Made by a program: the position numbers and the translations under genes
Notes under the pieces: generated by a model
Told to the model about the DNA's origin: nothing
Seen by the model: the letters and a program-made list of their open reading frames with translations, nothing else
The model's database searches: none
From: Hymenobacter fodinae
GTDB taxonomy: Bacteria > Bacteroidota > Bacteroidia > Cytophagales > Hymenobacteraceae
Length of the DNA: 64,000 bases
Reading direction: 5' to 3'
Assembly: GCF_004745825.1 (NCBI RefSeq)
Contig: NZ_SRLA01000004.1
Coordinates: forward strand, 310,001 to 374,000
Shown: positions 50,671-58,716 of the stretch, piece after piece
Layout of the letters: each line of letters begins with the position of its first letter
Position numbering within the stretch: the first letter of the stretch is position 1

Positions 50671-51930
50671 TTACTGCGCTCGAATGGCAATAACAGGGTC
50701 TAGGTTGGAAGCCAGCACGGCCGGAATGATGCCTGCCAGCACTCCAATAACTACCGAGACGGTTAGGCCTAGCGAGATGTTACCGGGCGTTAAGAATAGT
50801 GGCAGGCCCTCCTGCGGAATCAGGGTAATCAGCCAGACCAGCAAGATACCGGCTGCCCCGCCCAGTAGGCACAGGAAAACCGCCTCGAACAGAAACTGGA
50901 ATAGGATGAAGTAGTTCTTAGCACCCAACGACTTCTGAATACCAATAATATTGGTGCGCTCCTTCACCGACACGAACATGATGTTGGCAATACCAAACCC
51001 GCCCACGAGCATGGCAAAGGACCCTATAACGGCCCCCGCAATACCAATAACGGAGAAGAGCTTGGTAATGGCGTTGGCCAACATTTCGGGGCGGTTGAGC
51101 GCGAAGTTGTCTTCCTCCTGCGGTTTCAGCCCCCGGATGTTACGCATCACACCCTTTAACTCGTATTCCAGATCCAGTAGGCCAGGATCATCATCAGAAC
51201 CTTTAATGCCGATGCTGGGCGACACGCCACCCATACCGTTGGTACTTAAGGCAAACATCTTCGTGAACATGCCAAAAGGAATCAGGCAATTGGTGTCGTT
51301 ACTGGGCGTATCCAGCAGCTTTTTGCCCTCCTTTTGCAACACGCCAATGATTACAAACTTCTGGCCACGGGTCTTAAACTCTTTGCCCAGGGCAGAACCA
51401 TTCGGGAACAAGTTTTCCGCAATTTCAGCCCCAATAATGGCCACGTTACGAGCCGACTCCACTTCCTGGAGTGTAAAATAGCGTCCTTCAGCAATGGGCA
51501 CTTCCGACACCTTGTTGAACTCCAAACTCACACCCTGCAGGTTGCAACCTTCCATGCTGTTGCTTCCTACCTTAAATAGGTTGCCGCTGGTGTTGGCGAA
51601 AATGGCGACGCCGTTGTTGTTAGGCCCTAGGCGGCGCTGCAGTTCGCGGAACTCCCGCACGGTGGGCACGGGACGGTTGAAATATTTCCACCACGCAAAG
51701 TTGGGCTCAAACACCCAGGGCCACTTGTTCACATAAATCACCTTGTCGCCCACGAAATTCATGCTCTGCCGGATATTGGTTTCCAGCGAGTCGACGACGG
51801 TAAACACGGCAATAATGGCGAAGATGCCCACCGTTACGCCGAGCAGAGACAGAATCGTGCGCAGCAGGTTGGATTTAAGGGCTTGCCACGCGAAGCGGAA
51901 ACTCTCCAGTGTTAGGCGCAATGCTTTCAT
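50671..51930 (-). CDS. MacB-like ABC transporter permease
   Basis: A 419-residue permease of the MacB/FtsX type: one N-terminal membrane helix (LRTILSLLGVTVGIFAIIAVFTV), a large periplasmic domain of about 250 residues, then three helices, with the family marks GFGIANIMFVSVKERTNIIGIQKSLGAKNY and a terminal SNLDPVIAIRA. Such permeases pair with an ATPase to move lipoproteins, peptides or drugs across the envelope by mechanotransmission. No ATPase gene is adjacent. Confidence 0.92.
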   Translation of the reverse strand: MKALRLTLESFRFAWQALKSNLLRTILSLLGVTVGIFAIIAVFTVVDSLETNIRQSMNFVGDKVIYVNKWPWVFEPNFAWWKYFNRPVPTVREFRELQRRLGPNNNGVAIFANTSGNLFKVGSNSMEGCNLQGVSLEFNKVSEVPIAEGRYFTLQEVESARNVAIIGAEIAENLFPNGSALGKEFKTRGQKFVIIGVLQKEGKKLLDTPSNDTNCLIPFGMFTKMFALSTNGMGGVSPSIGIKGSDDDPGLLDLEYELKGVMRNIRGLKPQEEDNFALNRPEMLANAITKLFSVIGIAGAVIGSFAMLVGGFGIANIMFVSVKERTNIIGIQKSLGAKNYFILFQFLFEAVFLCLLGGAAGILLVWLITLIPQEGLPLFLTPGNISLGLTVSVVIGVLAGIIPAVLASNLDPVIAIRAQ

Positions 51931-52059
51931 GAAGCCAAGAGGGGCTAGGGTATTAGCCAGAACCGTAAACGTATCAGTATAACCAGTTAACCAGTAGCTC
52001 AGTGGAGCAAGGCCGCACCTTTTCGGGCGAAAAGTAACGATTAATCCGGCGCGAATGCC

Positions 52060-52067
52060 TACTTTTG
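52060..52067 (+). promoter_or_regulatory. Candidate -7 box for queA
   Basis: TACTTTTG matches TAnnTTTG exactly and ends 48 bases before the queA ATG. Confidence 0.5.
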
Positions 52068-52115
52068 CGGCTCAATTTTTTCATTAGGTTCCCCACCTAT
52101 TGCCCTGTCTGGCCC

Positions 52116-53165
52116 ATGAAACTGTCCGAGTTCAAATTTGACCTGCCTGAAAACTTACTGGCGCAGCACCCGGCCAAAAACCGCGACGAATCTCGCCTGA
52201 TGGTGTTGCACCGCGACAGCGGCAAGATTGAACACCGCGTATTTAAAGATATCATCGAATACTTTGGCGAAGGAGATGTTTTCGTAGTAAACGACACGAA
52301 AGTATTTCCGGCGCGCCTCTACGGCAACAAGGAGAAAACCGGCGCTAAAATCGAAGTATTCCTGCTGCGTGAGCTGAATAAAGAAATCCACCTGTGGGAC
52401 GTATTAGTTGACCCGGCCCGTAAGATTCGGGTGGGCAACAAGCTTTATTTCGGTGAAAGCGACATGGTAGCCGAAGTTATCGACAACACCACCTCGCGCG
52501 GCCGTACCATCAAGTTTTTGTTCGATGGTTCCGACGAGGAGTTCTACAAGGCGCTGCACGACCTCGGCGAGACGCCCATCCCGAAGGAATTCATTCCGCG
52601 CGAAACGGAAGCCGCCGATAAAGAGCGCTACCAGACCATCTACGCGAAGCACACTGGTGCCGTAGCGGCCCCTTCGGCTGGTCTGCACTTCACCCGCGAG
52701 GTAATGAAGCGCCTGGAAATTAAAGGTGTGGATGTAGTTCCCGTAACCCTGCACGTAGGCCTAGGCACCTTCCGCCCTGTTGATGTGGAAGACCTAACCA
52801 AGCACAAGATGGACTCGGAAAACTTCATCGTGCCGGCTGATTCGGCCGTGGTGGTTAACCGGGCGTTGGATGCTAAAAAGCGCGTGTGCGCCGTAGGTAC
52901 TACGTCTATGAGGGCTATGGAGTCGTCAGTTTCGGCGCACTCCCGCCTCAAGCCCACGGAAGGCTGGACGGATAAGTTTATCTTCCCTCCCTACGACTTC
53001 AAAATCTCGAACGCCCTGCTCACCAACTTCCACACCCCGGAGAGCACGCTGATGATGATGGCCTCGGCTTTTGCAGGTCATGAACTCCTGATAGAGGCTT
53101 ACCAGCTGGCTATCAAAGAGAAATACAAGTTTTTCAGCTACGGCGACGCCATGCTGATTCTGTAA
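52116..53165 (+). CDS. queA: tRNA preQ1 ribosyltransferase-isomerase QueA
   Basis: A 349-residue enzyme. Starts MKLSEFKFDLPENLLAQHPA; VNDTKVFPARL, KHTGAVAAPSAGLHFT, VTLHVGLGTFRPV and SNALLTNFHTPESTLMMMASAFAG are QueA signatures. It transfers and rearranges the ribose of S-adenosylmethionine onto preQ1-tRNA to form epoxyqueuosine. The ATG at 52116 is the family start; upstream in-frame codons are not. Single gene with a promoter motif before and a terminator after. Confidence 0.96.
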   Translation: MKLSEFKFDLPENLLAQHPAKNRDESRLMVLHRDSGKIEHRVFKDIIEYFGEGDVFVVNDTKVFPARLYGNKEKTGAKIEVFLLRELNKEIHLWDVLVDPARKIRVGNKLYFGESDMVAEVIDNTTSRGRTIKFLFDGSDEEFYKALHDLGETPIPKEFIPRETEAADKERYQTIYAKHTGAVAAPSAGLHFTREVMKRLEIKGVDVVPVTLHVGLGTFRPVDVEDLTKHKMDSENFIVPADSAVVVNRALDAKKRVCAVGTTSMRAMESSVSAHSRLKPTEGWTDKFIFPPYDFKISNALLTNFHTPESTLMMMASAFAGHELLIEAYQLAIKEKYKFFSYGDAMLIL

Positions 53166-53210
53166 TAGCAGGTAGCAGTGGCCTAGCGCCCTGCTTAGCT
53201 GACGTACTAC

Positions 53211-53242
53211 AACGCCGAATATCCAGCAGGGTATTCGGCGTT
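53211..53242 (+). terminator. Terminator after queA
   Basis: AACGCCGAATA (53211-53221) pairs perfectly with TATTCGGCGTT (53232-53242), with further pairs closing the loop, followed by TTGT. The ispD start lies 45 bases later. Confidence 0.88.
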
Positions 53243-53286
53243 TTGTATGTAGCGCAGTGCGTACTTTACGGCACAATCTGCCACCC

Positions 53287-54006
53287 ATGAACTCAGCCCC
53301 CACCTCTCCGCTAACTCCTTCCACCTCCCCGCGCTTTGCTATTCTGGTAGCAGGCGGTAGTGGCACCCGAATGGGGGCCGGGCGGCCCAAGCAATTCTTG
53401 GAGTTACTGGGTGAGCCCGTATTGCTGCACACGCTCCGGCGTTTTACGGAGGCGGCTCTGCGGGTGCAGGAGTGCGTAGTGGTGTTGCCCCCTGATCAGT
53501 TTGCCAGTTGGCAGGAGCTCTGTGAGCAGCACCAGGTAACTATTCCGCATACGGTGGTGGCGGGTGGGCACAGCCGGTGGGCTTCGGTCCGCAACGGGCT
53601 GGCGCACCTGCAGGGGCAGGCGGCCGGTACTGTAGCCGTGCACGATGGGGTACGCCCCCTGGTCTCAGCTGCTGTAATTGAAGCTACGTTTGCCGCGGCC
53701 GAAGCGCACGGCGCCGCCATTGCCGCCGTCGCCCCCAAAGATTCTGTGCGTAGTGTAAGTCAACAGGGCTCCTTCGCCCTCGATCGGTCTCGCCTGCGGC
53801 TGGTGCAAACGCCCCAGTGTTTTGAGCTAACGTTGCTACAGCGCGCCTATCAACTCCCCGAGCTTTCGGCCTTTACCGATGATGCCAGCGTGGTGGAAGA
53901 TCTGCACCCTATTCAGCTCGTGCCCGGCGACTATCGCAACTTAAAAATTACTACGCCAGAAGACTTAGTACTGGCCGAAGCCTTGCTCCGTAGCTCAATA
54001 CACTAA
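53287..54006 (+). CDS. ispD: 2-C-methyl-D-erythritol 4-phosphate cytidylyltransferase
   Basis: A 239-residue IspD. It shows ILVAGGSGTRMGAGRPKQFLEL (CTP-binding GGxGxRxG), HDGVRPLVSAA, DSVRSVSQQGSF and LQRAYQL ... FTDDASVVEDL. It makes CDP-methylerythritol in the MEP route to isoprenoids, including the carotenoids implied by crtY. The ATG at 53287 begins a ~14-residue flexible lead, and the core begins at FAILVAGG. Confidence 0.95.
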   Translation: MNSAPTSPLTPSTSPRFAILVAGGSGTRMGAGRPKQFLELLGEPVLLHTLRRFTEAALRVQECVVVLPPDQFASWQELCEQHQVTIPHTVVAGGHSRWASVRNGLAHLQGQAAGTVAVHDGVRPLVSAAVIEATFAAAEAHGAAIAAVAPKDSVRSVSQQGSFALDRSRLRLVQTPQCFELTLLQRAYQLPELSAFTDDASVVEDLHPIQLVPGDYRNLKITTPEDLVLAEALLRSSIH

Positions 54007-54128
54007 CCTGCTCTTCTGGCTTCTTCCTAGGCCACTAGTTAATACGTACACCAGCTACGCGCCCTCTGGTTATACTGTTAAACCAAGGCATATAGCAGGT
54101 GTATGAGAGTTATACTGGCCGAAGTCGG

Positions 54129-54977
54129 CTATCGACCACAACGGATAAGGCGGGTTTTGCCATTACTGGTCACGGAGGCCAGATTATCGCAGGCCTGGGT
54201 GCCCGTGGGGTCGTAGTTGAGCAGTAGGTTCTGCTCTTTCGCGTTGATGAAGCGCACGGTGCCCGCTACAAAAGTGCGGCTGCAGCCCTGCTTAAACTCT
54301 TTCAGGAGGGGCTGCTCGATGGTGGCCGTGTAGGCGATACCGTTGCGGTTGGTTCCGCTGGCGTTTCCCGTAACGGAATACACATCATCGAGAATAGTGC
54401 GCGTGCCGCCTCCTGCCGTTCGGTTGTATTGGCGTTGCGAGGCCCACGTGTGAGTGCCCGCCGCAGTAGTTACGCTGGCATTTCGCACATCCAACGCCCA
54501 AGAGCCATTTCCGAGGTTAGTAAGTGTCCGGGTGCCGGTATGCAGGTTATCATTGCGGTAATACTCTACTAGCGAAACAGTAATAGTAGCTCCGGCCTGG
54601 CGGTACGGGCCCGCAAACACAGCCACTATTTTGCCGCGGCGAGCTACTCCATTTGGCCCCAAACAATTCGTGGGTCCGAAGTCGAGGGTGAGAGTATGGG
54701 TAGCCGCATTGTAAGTCCGGGTGCAGCAAGAACCAGCCAAGCGCGCCAGGTCGGTTGGCTCTAGGGCGGGACTACCGCTTTGGGTGGCGTCCGCAGGAGA
54801 GGCTGCTTCCAGCATATCTCCCAACGTAGCATTATCGTCTTCGGCAACGCTTTGATCTTCCACTGAAACCGTTGCAACGGCGCTGCTTGGGTCGGAAGTT
54901 TTTTCGCAGGAAGAAAAGGCGAGTAGGCCACCCAGCAGTATAAAGCTGGTGCGCAGGCAGAAAGTAGAATTTACCAT
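54129..54977 (-). CDS. Lipoprotein of unknown family
   Basis: A 282-residue lipoprotein with signal VNSTFCLRTSFILLGGLLAFSSC (lipobox FSSC). The mature part is beta-rich with many Thr and Gly and several Cys (GSCCTRTYNAATHTLTLDFGPTNCLG); no domain is recognised. The ATG at 54977 starts the signal. It converges on ispD, with no clear terminator in between. Confidence 0.7.
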   Translation of the reverse strand: MVNSTFCLRTSFILLGGLLAFSSCEKTSDPSSAVATVSVEDQSVAEDDNATLGDMLEAASPADATQSGSPALEPTDLARLAGSCCTRTYNAATHTLTLDFGPTNCLGPNGVARRGKIVAVFAGPYRQAGATITVSLVEYYRNDNLHTGTRTLTNLGNGSWALDVRNASVTTAAGTHTWASQRQYNRTAGGGTRTILDDVYSVTGNASGTNRNGIAYTATIEQPLLKEFKQGCSRTFVAGTVRFINAKEQNLLLNYDPTGTQACDNLASVTSNGKTRLIRCGR

Positions 54978-55154
54978 GGGGAACGGGAGTAAAAGGTGGG
55001 AGAGTAAGTGCAAATCTGCTCTTTCGACCGCGCCGCATTATCCAACGTTTAACCACCCATGGAACTTTTTTTGAAACTGCTTTCCCAACTCCAAGCACAA
55101 GGGCGCGTATAGCTCAAGTACACCCTTCCTGCCCAATGGTAATTTATTGACTAT

Positions 55155-55730
55155 ATGCCAGTTTCCCGTCCGCTATACCTATTGCTCTTGCCCGCTTTCT
55201 TCGCTTGCTCTTCCGGTGAAAGCAACAAAGACCCTGTTGCGGAAGCCAAATTTCAGAACGAGAAACGCATTAGCGATGAGGCCATTACCAAAAAACAGTC
55301 GCGGGATGCGGAGTATGTAGTCAATTCGGCAAATCGCAACATGTTTGTGCGCGACATCAGCCAGCTGGCCCAGACCAAATCAACTTCGCCCGACGTAAAA
55401 AATCTGGCTCAAAGCCTGGTAGCGGCGCACGCTGGCAGCCAGCAGAACCTCCAGACGCTAGCGGGGCAGAAGAGCATTGTGCTGCCAACTGGCCTAGGCG
55501 GTGACCTAGCCAAGTCGCTAGGCCAGTTGGCGGGCTTGAATGGCAACTCCTTCGACCAGAAGTACACTGATTTGCTCATCGACTTGCACGAAACGGCCGT
55601 CGATGAAACTGATGACATGCGCGACGATGCCTATGATGGCGACATCCGCCAATATGCCAATCAGCAGCTGCCGGTGTTAAAGCAGCACTTAGAAGCCGCT
55701 GAACAGCTACAAGAAAAACTCAAAAAGTAA
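55155..55730 (+). CDS. DUF4142 lipoprotein, copy 1
   Basis: A 191-residue lipoprotein (MPVSRPLYLLLLPAFFAC, lipobox FFAC). The mature part is a helical DUF4142 domain: FVRDISQLAQTKSTSPDVKNLAQSLVAAHAG with the family pattern of paired helices, then FDQKYTDLLIDLHETAVDETDDM and a terminal LPVLKQHLEAAEQLQEKL. DUF4142 proteins are periplasmic or outer-membrane ferritin-like helical bundles. Two more follow downstream. Confidence 0.85.
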   Translation: MPVSRPLYLLLLPAFFACSSGESNKDPVAEAKFQNEKRISDEAITKKQSRDAEYVVNSANRNMFVRDISQLAQTKSTSPDVKNLAQSLVAAHAGSQQNLQTLAGQKSIVLPTGLGGDLAKSLGQLAGLNGNSFDQKYTDLLIDLHETAVDETDDMRDDAYDGDIRQYANQQLPVLKQHLEAAEQLQEKLKK

Positions 55731-55761
55731 TCTCTCCTACTCCATCACCTAAACCGATTCC

Positions 55762-55986
55762 ATGAAACTGCGCATTCTTTCTGTTCTGACCCTGGCCACC
55801 GCGCTTTCCCTTAGCAGCTGCGGCGACGCCAACAAACGCACCGACGGCACCGCGGGCACTGCTGTAACCGATATGGACTCGGCCGCTGCTGAAGGCGGTG
55901 TGAAAGCCGATGCCGTTGTAATTGATAACAACGCCGGTCCGACCGTAACCGCCGACGGCGATTCAGCTGAAGCCGCAGCTAAATAG
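55762..55986 (+). CDS. Small lipoprotein
   Basis: A 74-residue lipoprotein (MKLRILSVLTLATALSLSSC, lipobox LSSC). The mature part is acidic, Ala/Gly/Asp-rich and probably disordered (for example AVTDMDSAAAEGGVKADAVV). It lies between two DUF4142 genes, 31 bases after one and 74 before the next, and may be co-expressed with them. Function is unknown. Confidence 0.72.
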   Translation: MKLRILSVLTLATALSLSSCGDANKRTDGTAGTAVTDMDSAAAEGGVKADAVVIDNNAGPTVTADGDSAEAAAK

Positions 55987-56060
55987 CCTAGGCCACTAGC
56001 CGCGGCTAGTGCTATTCTTGCTTGTTCTGCTCTACTCTTTCTTTTCTTTCCTTATCGCCC

Positions 56061-56663
56061 ATGAAACGCTCCTTTCTGTCCTTGGCTTGCTCGGCGGCGC
56101 TGTTGGCTGGTACAGTAGCCTGCAATTCCCAAGACTCGGTGAAGCAGGCTGAGCAGACCAACGAGGCGAAAAACGAAGCGGCTGCTCCTGATACTGAAGT
56201 GGGCGACGTAACGAAAGCGGGCAAAGACTTCGACGCCGACTTTATGGCGAAGGCCGCTAGCGGTGGCATGCTTGAAGTGCAGCTAGGCCAGGCCGTAGCG
56301 ACTAAAGGCACCACGGCGGAGGGAAAGGAATTCGCCAACATGATGGTGCAGGACCATACCAAAGCCAATGCTGAGCTAAAGGCGCTGGCTGCCAAAAAGA
56401 ACATCACGCTGCCCTCTACCCTCGGCGACGATCATCAGCAAGTGCTGAAAAAAGTAACTGAGGAGAAAGGAGTAGCAATGGATAAAGAATACCTAAAGGA
56501 AATGATTGAGGATCATGAGGAGGATGTAAAGGAATTCACGGAAGCCTCCGTAAAAGCCTCTGATCCTGAAATCAAAGCCTTTGCCACCAAGCAAGTACCC
56601 GTACTCCAGCACCATCTAGAAATGGCGCAGAAAATGAGCGCTACCGTAGAGGCACGCAAGTAA
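56061..56663 (+). CDS. DUF4142 lipoprotein, copy 2
   Basis: A 200-residue lipoprotein (MKRSFLSLACSAALLAGTVAC, lipobox TVAC). The DUF4142 helices are visible as DADFMAKAASGGMLEVQLGQ, TAEGKEFANMMVQDHTKANAEL and VPVLQHHLEMAQKMS. It is closely similar to the next gene and more distant from copy 1. Confidence 0.86.
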   Translation: MKRSFLSLACSAALLAGTVACNSQDSVKQAEQTNEAKNEAAAPDTEVGDVTKAGKDFDADFMAKAASGGMLEVQLGQAVATKGTTAEGKEFANMMVQDHTKANAELKALAAKKNITLPSTLGDDHQQVLKKVTEEKGVAMDKEYLKEMIEDHEEDVKEFTEASVKASDPEIKAFATKQVPVLQHHLEMAQKMSATVEARK

Positions 56664-56715
56664 GCTGGAGTTGTTTTTCTGTTCCTACCCAATCCAAACT
56701 AACATCCTACTAACT

Positions 56716-57381
56716 ATGAAACGCACGCTGTTAAGCATGGCCGTAGCTGCCCTGATGGCTACCACTGCTTGTTCATCTAATGACTCAACCACGGCTGCCA
56801 CGGATACTACGGCGCCTACGGACCCAACTTCGGCACCCGCCAATGACGGCATGGGTACTACCAATACCGACTCTGCCGGTGCCAGCACCAACACCGCCAT
56901 GTCTGGCGACACCAGCGCGGCGGGCGGGTCGGCCATGGCTGACCCCAACGGTCCCACTGCTCCTCACTCCACCGACGCTGAATTCATGAAGTCGGCGGCG
57001 GCCAGCGACCAGAACGAGATTCAGCTAAGCAAGCTGGCCTTGGAAAAGGGCGTAACCGGTATGGTGAAAGACCATGCTAACCAAATGATTACCGACCACA
57101 CCAAGTCGACGACTGATCTGAAGGCCATTGCCCAGAAGAAGAACGTGACGCTGCCTGCCGACATGGATGCCGAGCATAAAACCATCGCGGCTGATATGCG
57201 CAAGCTTTCGGGCAAAGATTTCGAAACTAAGTACATGCAGCAGATGAAGACCGACCACCAGAAAACCCTCAACACGCTGGTTGCTCATAAGACCATGACG
57301 AAGGACACTGAGGTGCAAGGCTTCATCGATAAAGTGCAGCCGGTAGTTGCGGCTCACCTGAAGATGTTCAGCAGCATGTAG
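56716..57381 (+). CDS. DUF4142 lipoprotein with Thr/Ala/Asp-rich linker, copy 3
   Basis: A 221-residue lipoprotein (MKRTLLSMAVAALMATTAC). A disordered linker rich in Thr, Ala, Asp and Pro (TTAATDTTAPTDPTSAPA and on) covers about residues 20-90, then the DUF4142 domain: FMKSAAASDQNEIQLSKLAL, HANQMITDHTKSTTDLKAIA, KYMQQMKTDHQKTLNTLVAH and VQPVVAAHLKMFSS. The linker resembles the small lipoproteins at 17542 and 55762. Confidence 0.86.
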   Translation: MKRTLLSMAVAALMATTACSSNDSTTAATDTTAPTDPTSAPANDGMGTTNTDSAGASTNTAMSGDTSAAGGSAMADPNGPTAPHSTDAEFMKSAAASDQNEIQLSKLALEKGVTGMVKDHANQMITDHTKSTTDLKAIAQKKNVTLPADMDAEHKTIAADMRKLSGKDFETKYMQQMKTDHQKTLNTLVAHKTMTKDTEVQGFIDKVQPVVAAHLKMFSSM

Positions 57382-57405
57382 TAAAAAGATCTTTCCTGAT
57401 TACGT

Positions 57406-57438
57406 AAAAAACCGTCCTTGCTTCAGGGACGGTTTTTT
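57406..57438 (+). terminator. Terminator after the DUF4142 cluster
   Basis: AAAAAACCGTCC (57406-57417) pairs with GGACGGTTTTTT (57427-57438), with a T run. Confidence 0.9.
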
Positions 57439-57504
57439 GTTGTGCCTGTGCCTAGGCCTATATTTAACGAGCCCGGACTCACCTACACCGGCGGCCTTTC
57501 TCCC

Positions 57505-58176
57505 ATGGATGGCAACGAAGCCCCCCTCCACAACCGCGACGAGTTTCAGCTCGAACGCCTGATTCTGTTTACCGACGCAGTTTTTGCCATTGCCATTACG
57601 CTGCTCATTATCGAAATCAAGGTACCGGAGCTGCACCATGGGGCTTCAGAAAGCGCTATACTCGCTCACCTCGCGGCCCTGACGCCAAAGTTCATTGGCT
57701 TCTTTGTGGCGTTCTTCATTATTGCCATTTACTGGTTGGCTCACCATCGGGTGTTCCGCTTCGTGACGCGTTATAATAACCGGCTCATCTGGCTCAACAT
57801 CCTATTTCTGCTCAGCATCGTGCTTATGCCGTTCACGGCTGCTTTCCAGGGCGAATATCCCCTGCTGCGTACCCCGTGGGTGCTGTACTCCCTGAGCGTT
57901 CTATTCACAGGCTTTATGCAGCTATGCCTACAGGCCTACATCCGCAACCCCGCTAACGGCGTTGCACCGGCGATTTTCGCTACGCATCCCGACCTTGACT
58001 TAGTGCGGCCCTTGGTGCCGATGAGCCTGTTTGTGGTCAGCATACTGCTGTGCTTCATCAGCTCCCCCTGGGTTTGCAAGCTTTTCCTGATTGTGATGGC
58101 ACCAGCCATGATGCTTTATGGCCGGCGTTACCGCCGGCTCTTACACGAGTACGAGCATCCGGTTGTGGTAGTCTAG
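57505..58176 (+). CDS. TMEM175-like (DUF1211) potassium channel protein
   Basis: A 223-residue membrane protein. The FTDAVFAIAITLLIIEIKVP segment in the first membrane helix is the TMEM175 signature (ERLxxFTDAVFAIAITLL). Six membrane segments are visible, the bacterial TMEM175 (one-repeat) layout. Bacterial members are K+-selective leak channels. The ATG at 57505 is chosen; an upstream frame overlaps a terminator. It ends eight bases from a convergent gene. Confidence 0.92.
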   Translation: MDGNEAPLHNRDEFQLERLILFTDAVFAIAITLLIIEIKVPELHHGASESAILAHLAALTPKFIGFFVAFFIIAIYWLAHHRVFRFVTRYNNRLIWLNILFLLSIVLMPFTAAFQGEYPLLRTPWVLYSLSVLFTGFMQLCLQAYIRNPANGVAPAIFATHPDLDLVRPLVPMSLFVVSILLCFISSPWVCKLFLIVMAPAMMLYGRRYRRLLHEYEHPVVVV

Positions 58177-58184
58177 GCCAGTTC

Positions 58185-58592
58185 TTAACGCGCGGGAGCA
58201 GCTACCCACTGCACCGAGTACGTCTCGCAGGGAGAGGACGATAGGTTCATGCGGAAGGTCTGCTTGCGTACGGTTTTGCCGCCGCTGAAGTCTCCTTGCA
58301 GATCAAAGTGCCAGGCACTGCCGCTAGGAGCATCCTGCACTACCCCGCTCACCCTGCCGTCGTGAATTTCAAAGATTTCCTGAGGACCGAGGGTACGCTT
58401 TGCCTGCGTTCCGGCACACTTCCAGAAACCATCAAACGTCAGACCTGAAAGGTGCTTCCCGTCGGCTGATACCACAAAGTCAATCTTATTTTCTTGTGGT
58501 CCGCTGGTTGTAGAACCGGTCCAGTGAGTGCCTTTAGGGGGCGCAGTGAGTATTGCAACAGTTAGGAGGGCGGGAAAAAGCAGGACTTTCAT
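58185..58592 (-). CDS. Small secreted protein of unknown function
   Basis: A 135-residue protein with a signal peptide (MKVLLFPALLTVAILTA). The mature part is beta-rich (FVVSADGKHLSGLTFDGFWK, SGSAWHFDLQGDF, KQTFRMNLSSSPCETYSVQW) and may be a small lipocalin-like or jelly-roll barrel. Family not recognised. Two Cys could form a disulfide. Eight bases from the convergent TMEM175-like gene. Confidence 0.65.
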   Translation of the reverse strand: MKVLLFPALLTVAILTAPPKGTHWTGSTTSGPQENKIDFVVSADGKHLSGLTFDGFWKCAGTQAKRTLGPQEIFEIHDGRVSGVVQDAPSGSAWHFDLQGDFSGGKTVRKQTFRMNLSSSPCETYSVQWVAAPAR

Positions 58593-58625
58593 CGTGGGAA
58601 TATTATAGAGCAAGGCCTTAACATA

Positions 58626-58684
58626 CAAAAGTCCTGTATATCGCGCAACCTCTATAAGGATTGCTGCTTTATACAGGACTTTTG
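58626..58684. repeat. 15-bp inverted repeat between two minus-strand genes
   Basis: CAAAAGTCCTGTATA (58626-58640) is the exact reverse complement of 58670-58684. It lies after the uvrA stop and before the secreted-protein start; it may be the uvrA terminator or an operator for the next gene. Confidence 0.7.
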
Positions 58685-58716
58685 CTGGTGCGTATCCTCC
58701 GCTTTGCCGGCTAGGC

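Noticed and set aside
55155..57381. Lipoprotein row as a toxin-antitoxin or secretion effector cluster
   Set aside because: All members have lipoboxes and helical DUF4142 domains; no toxin or immunity motif was seen.
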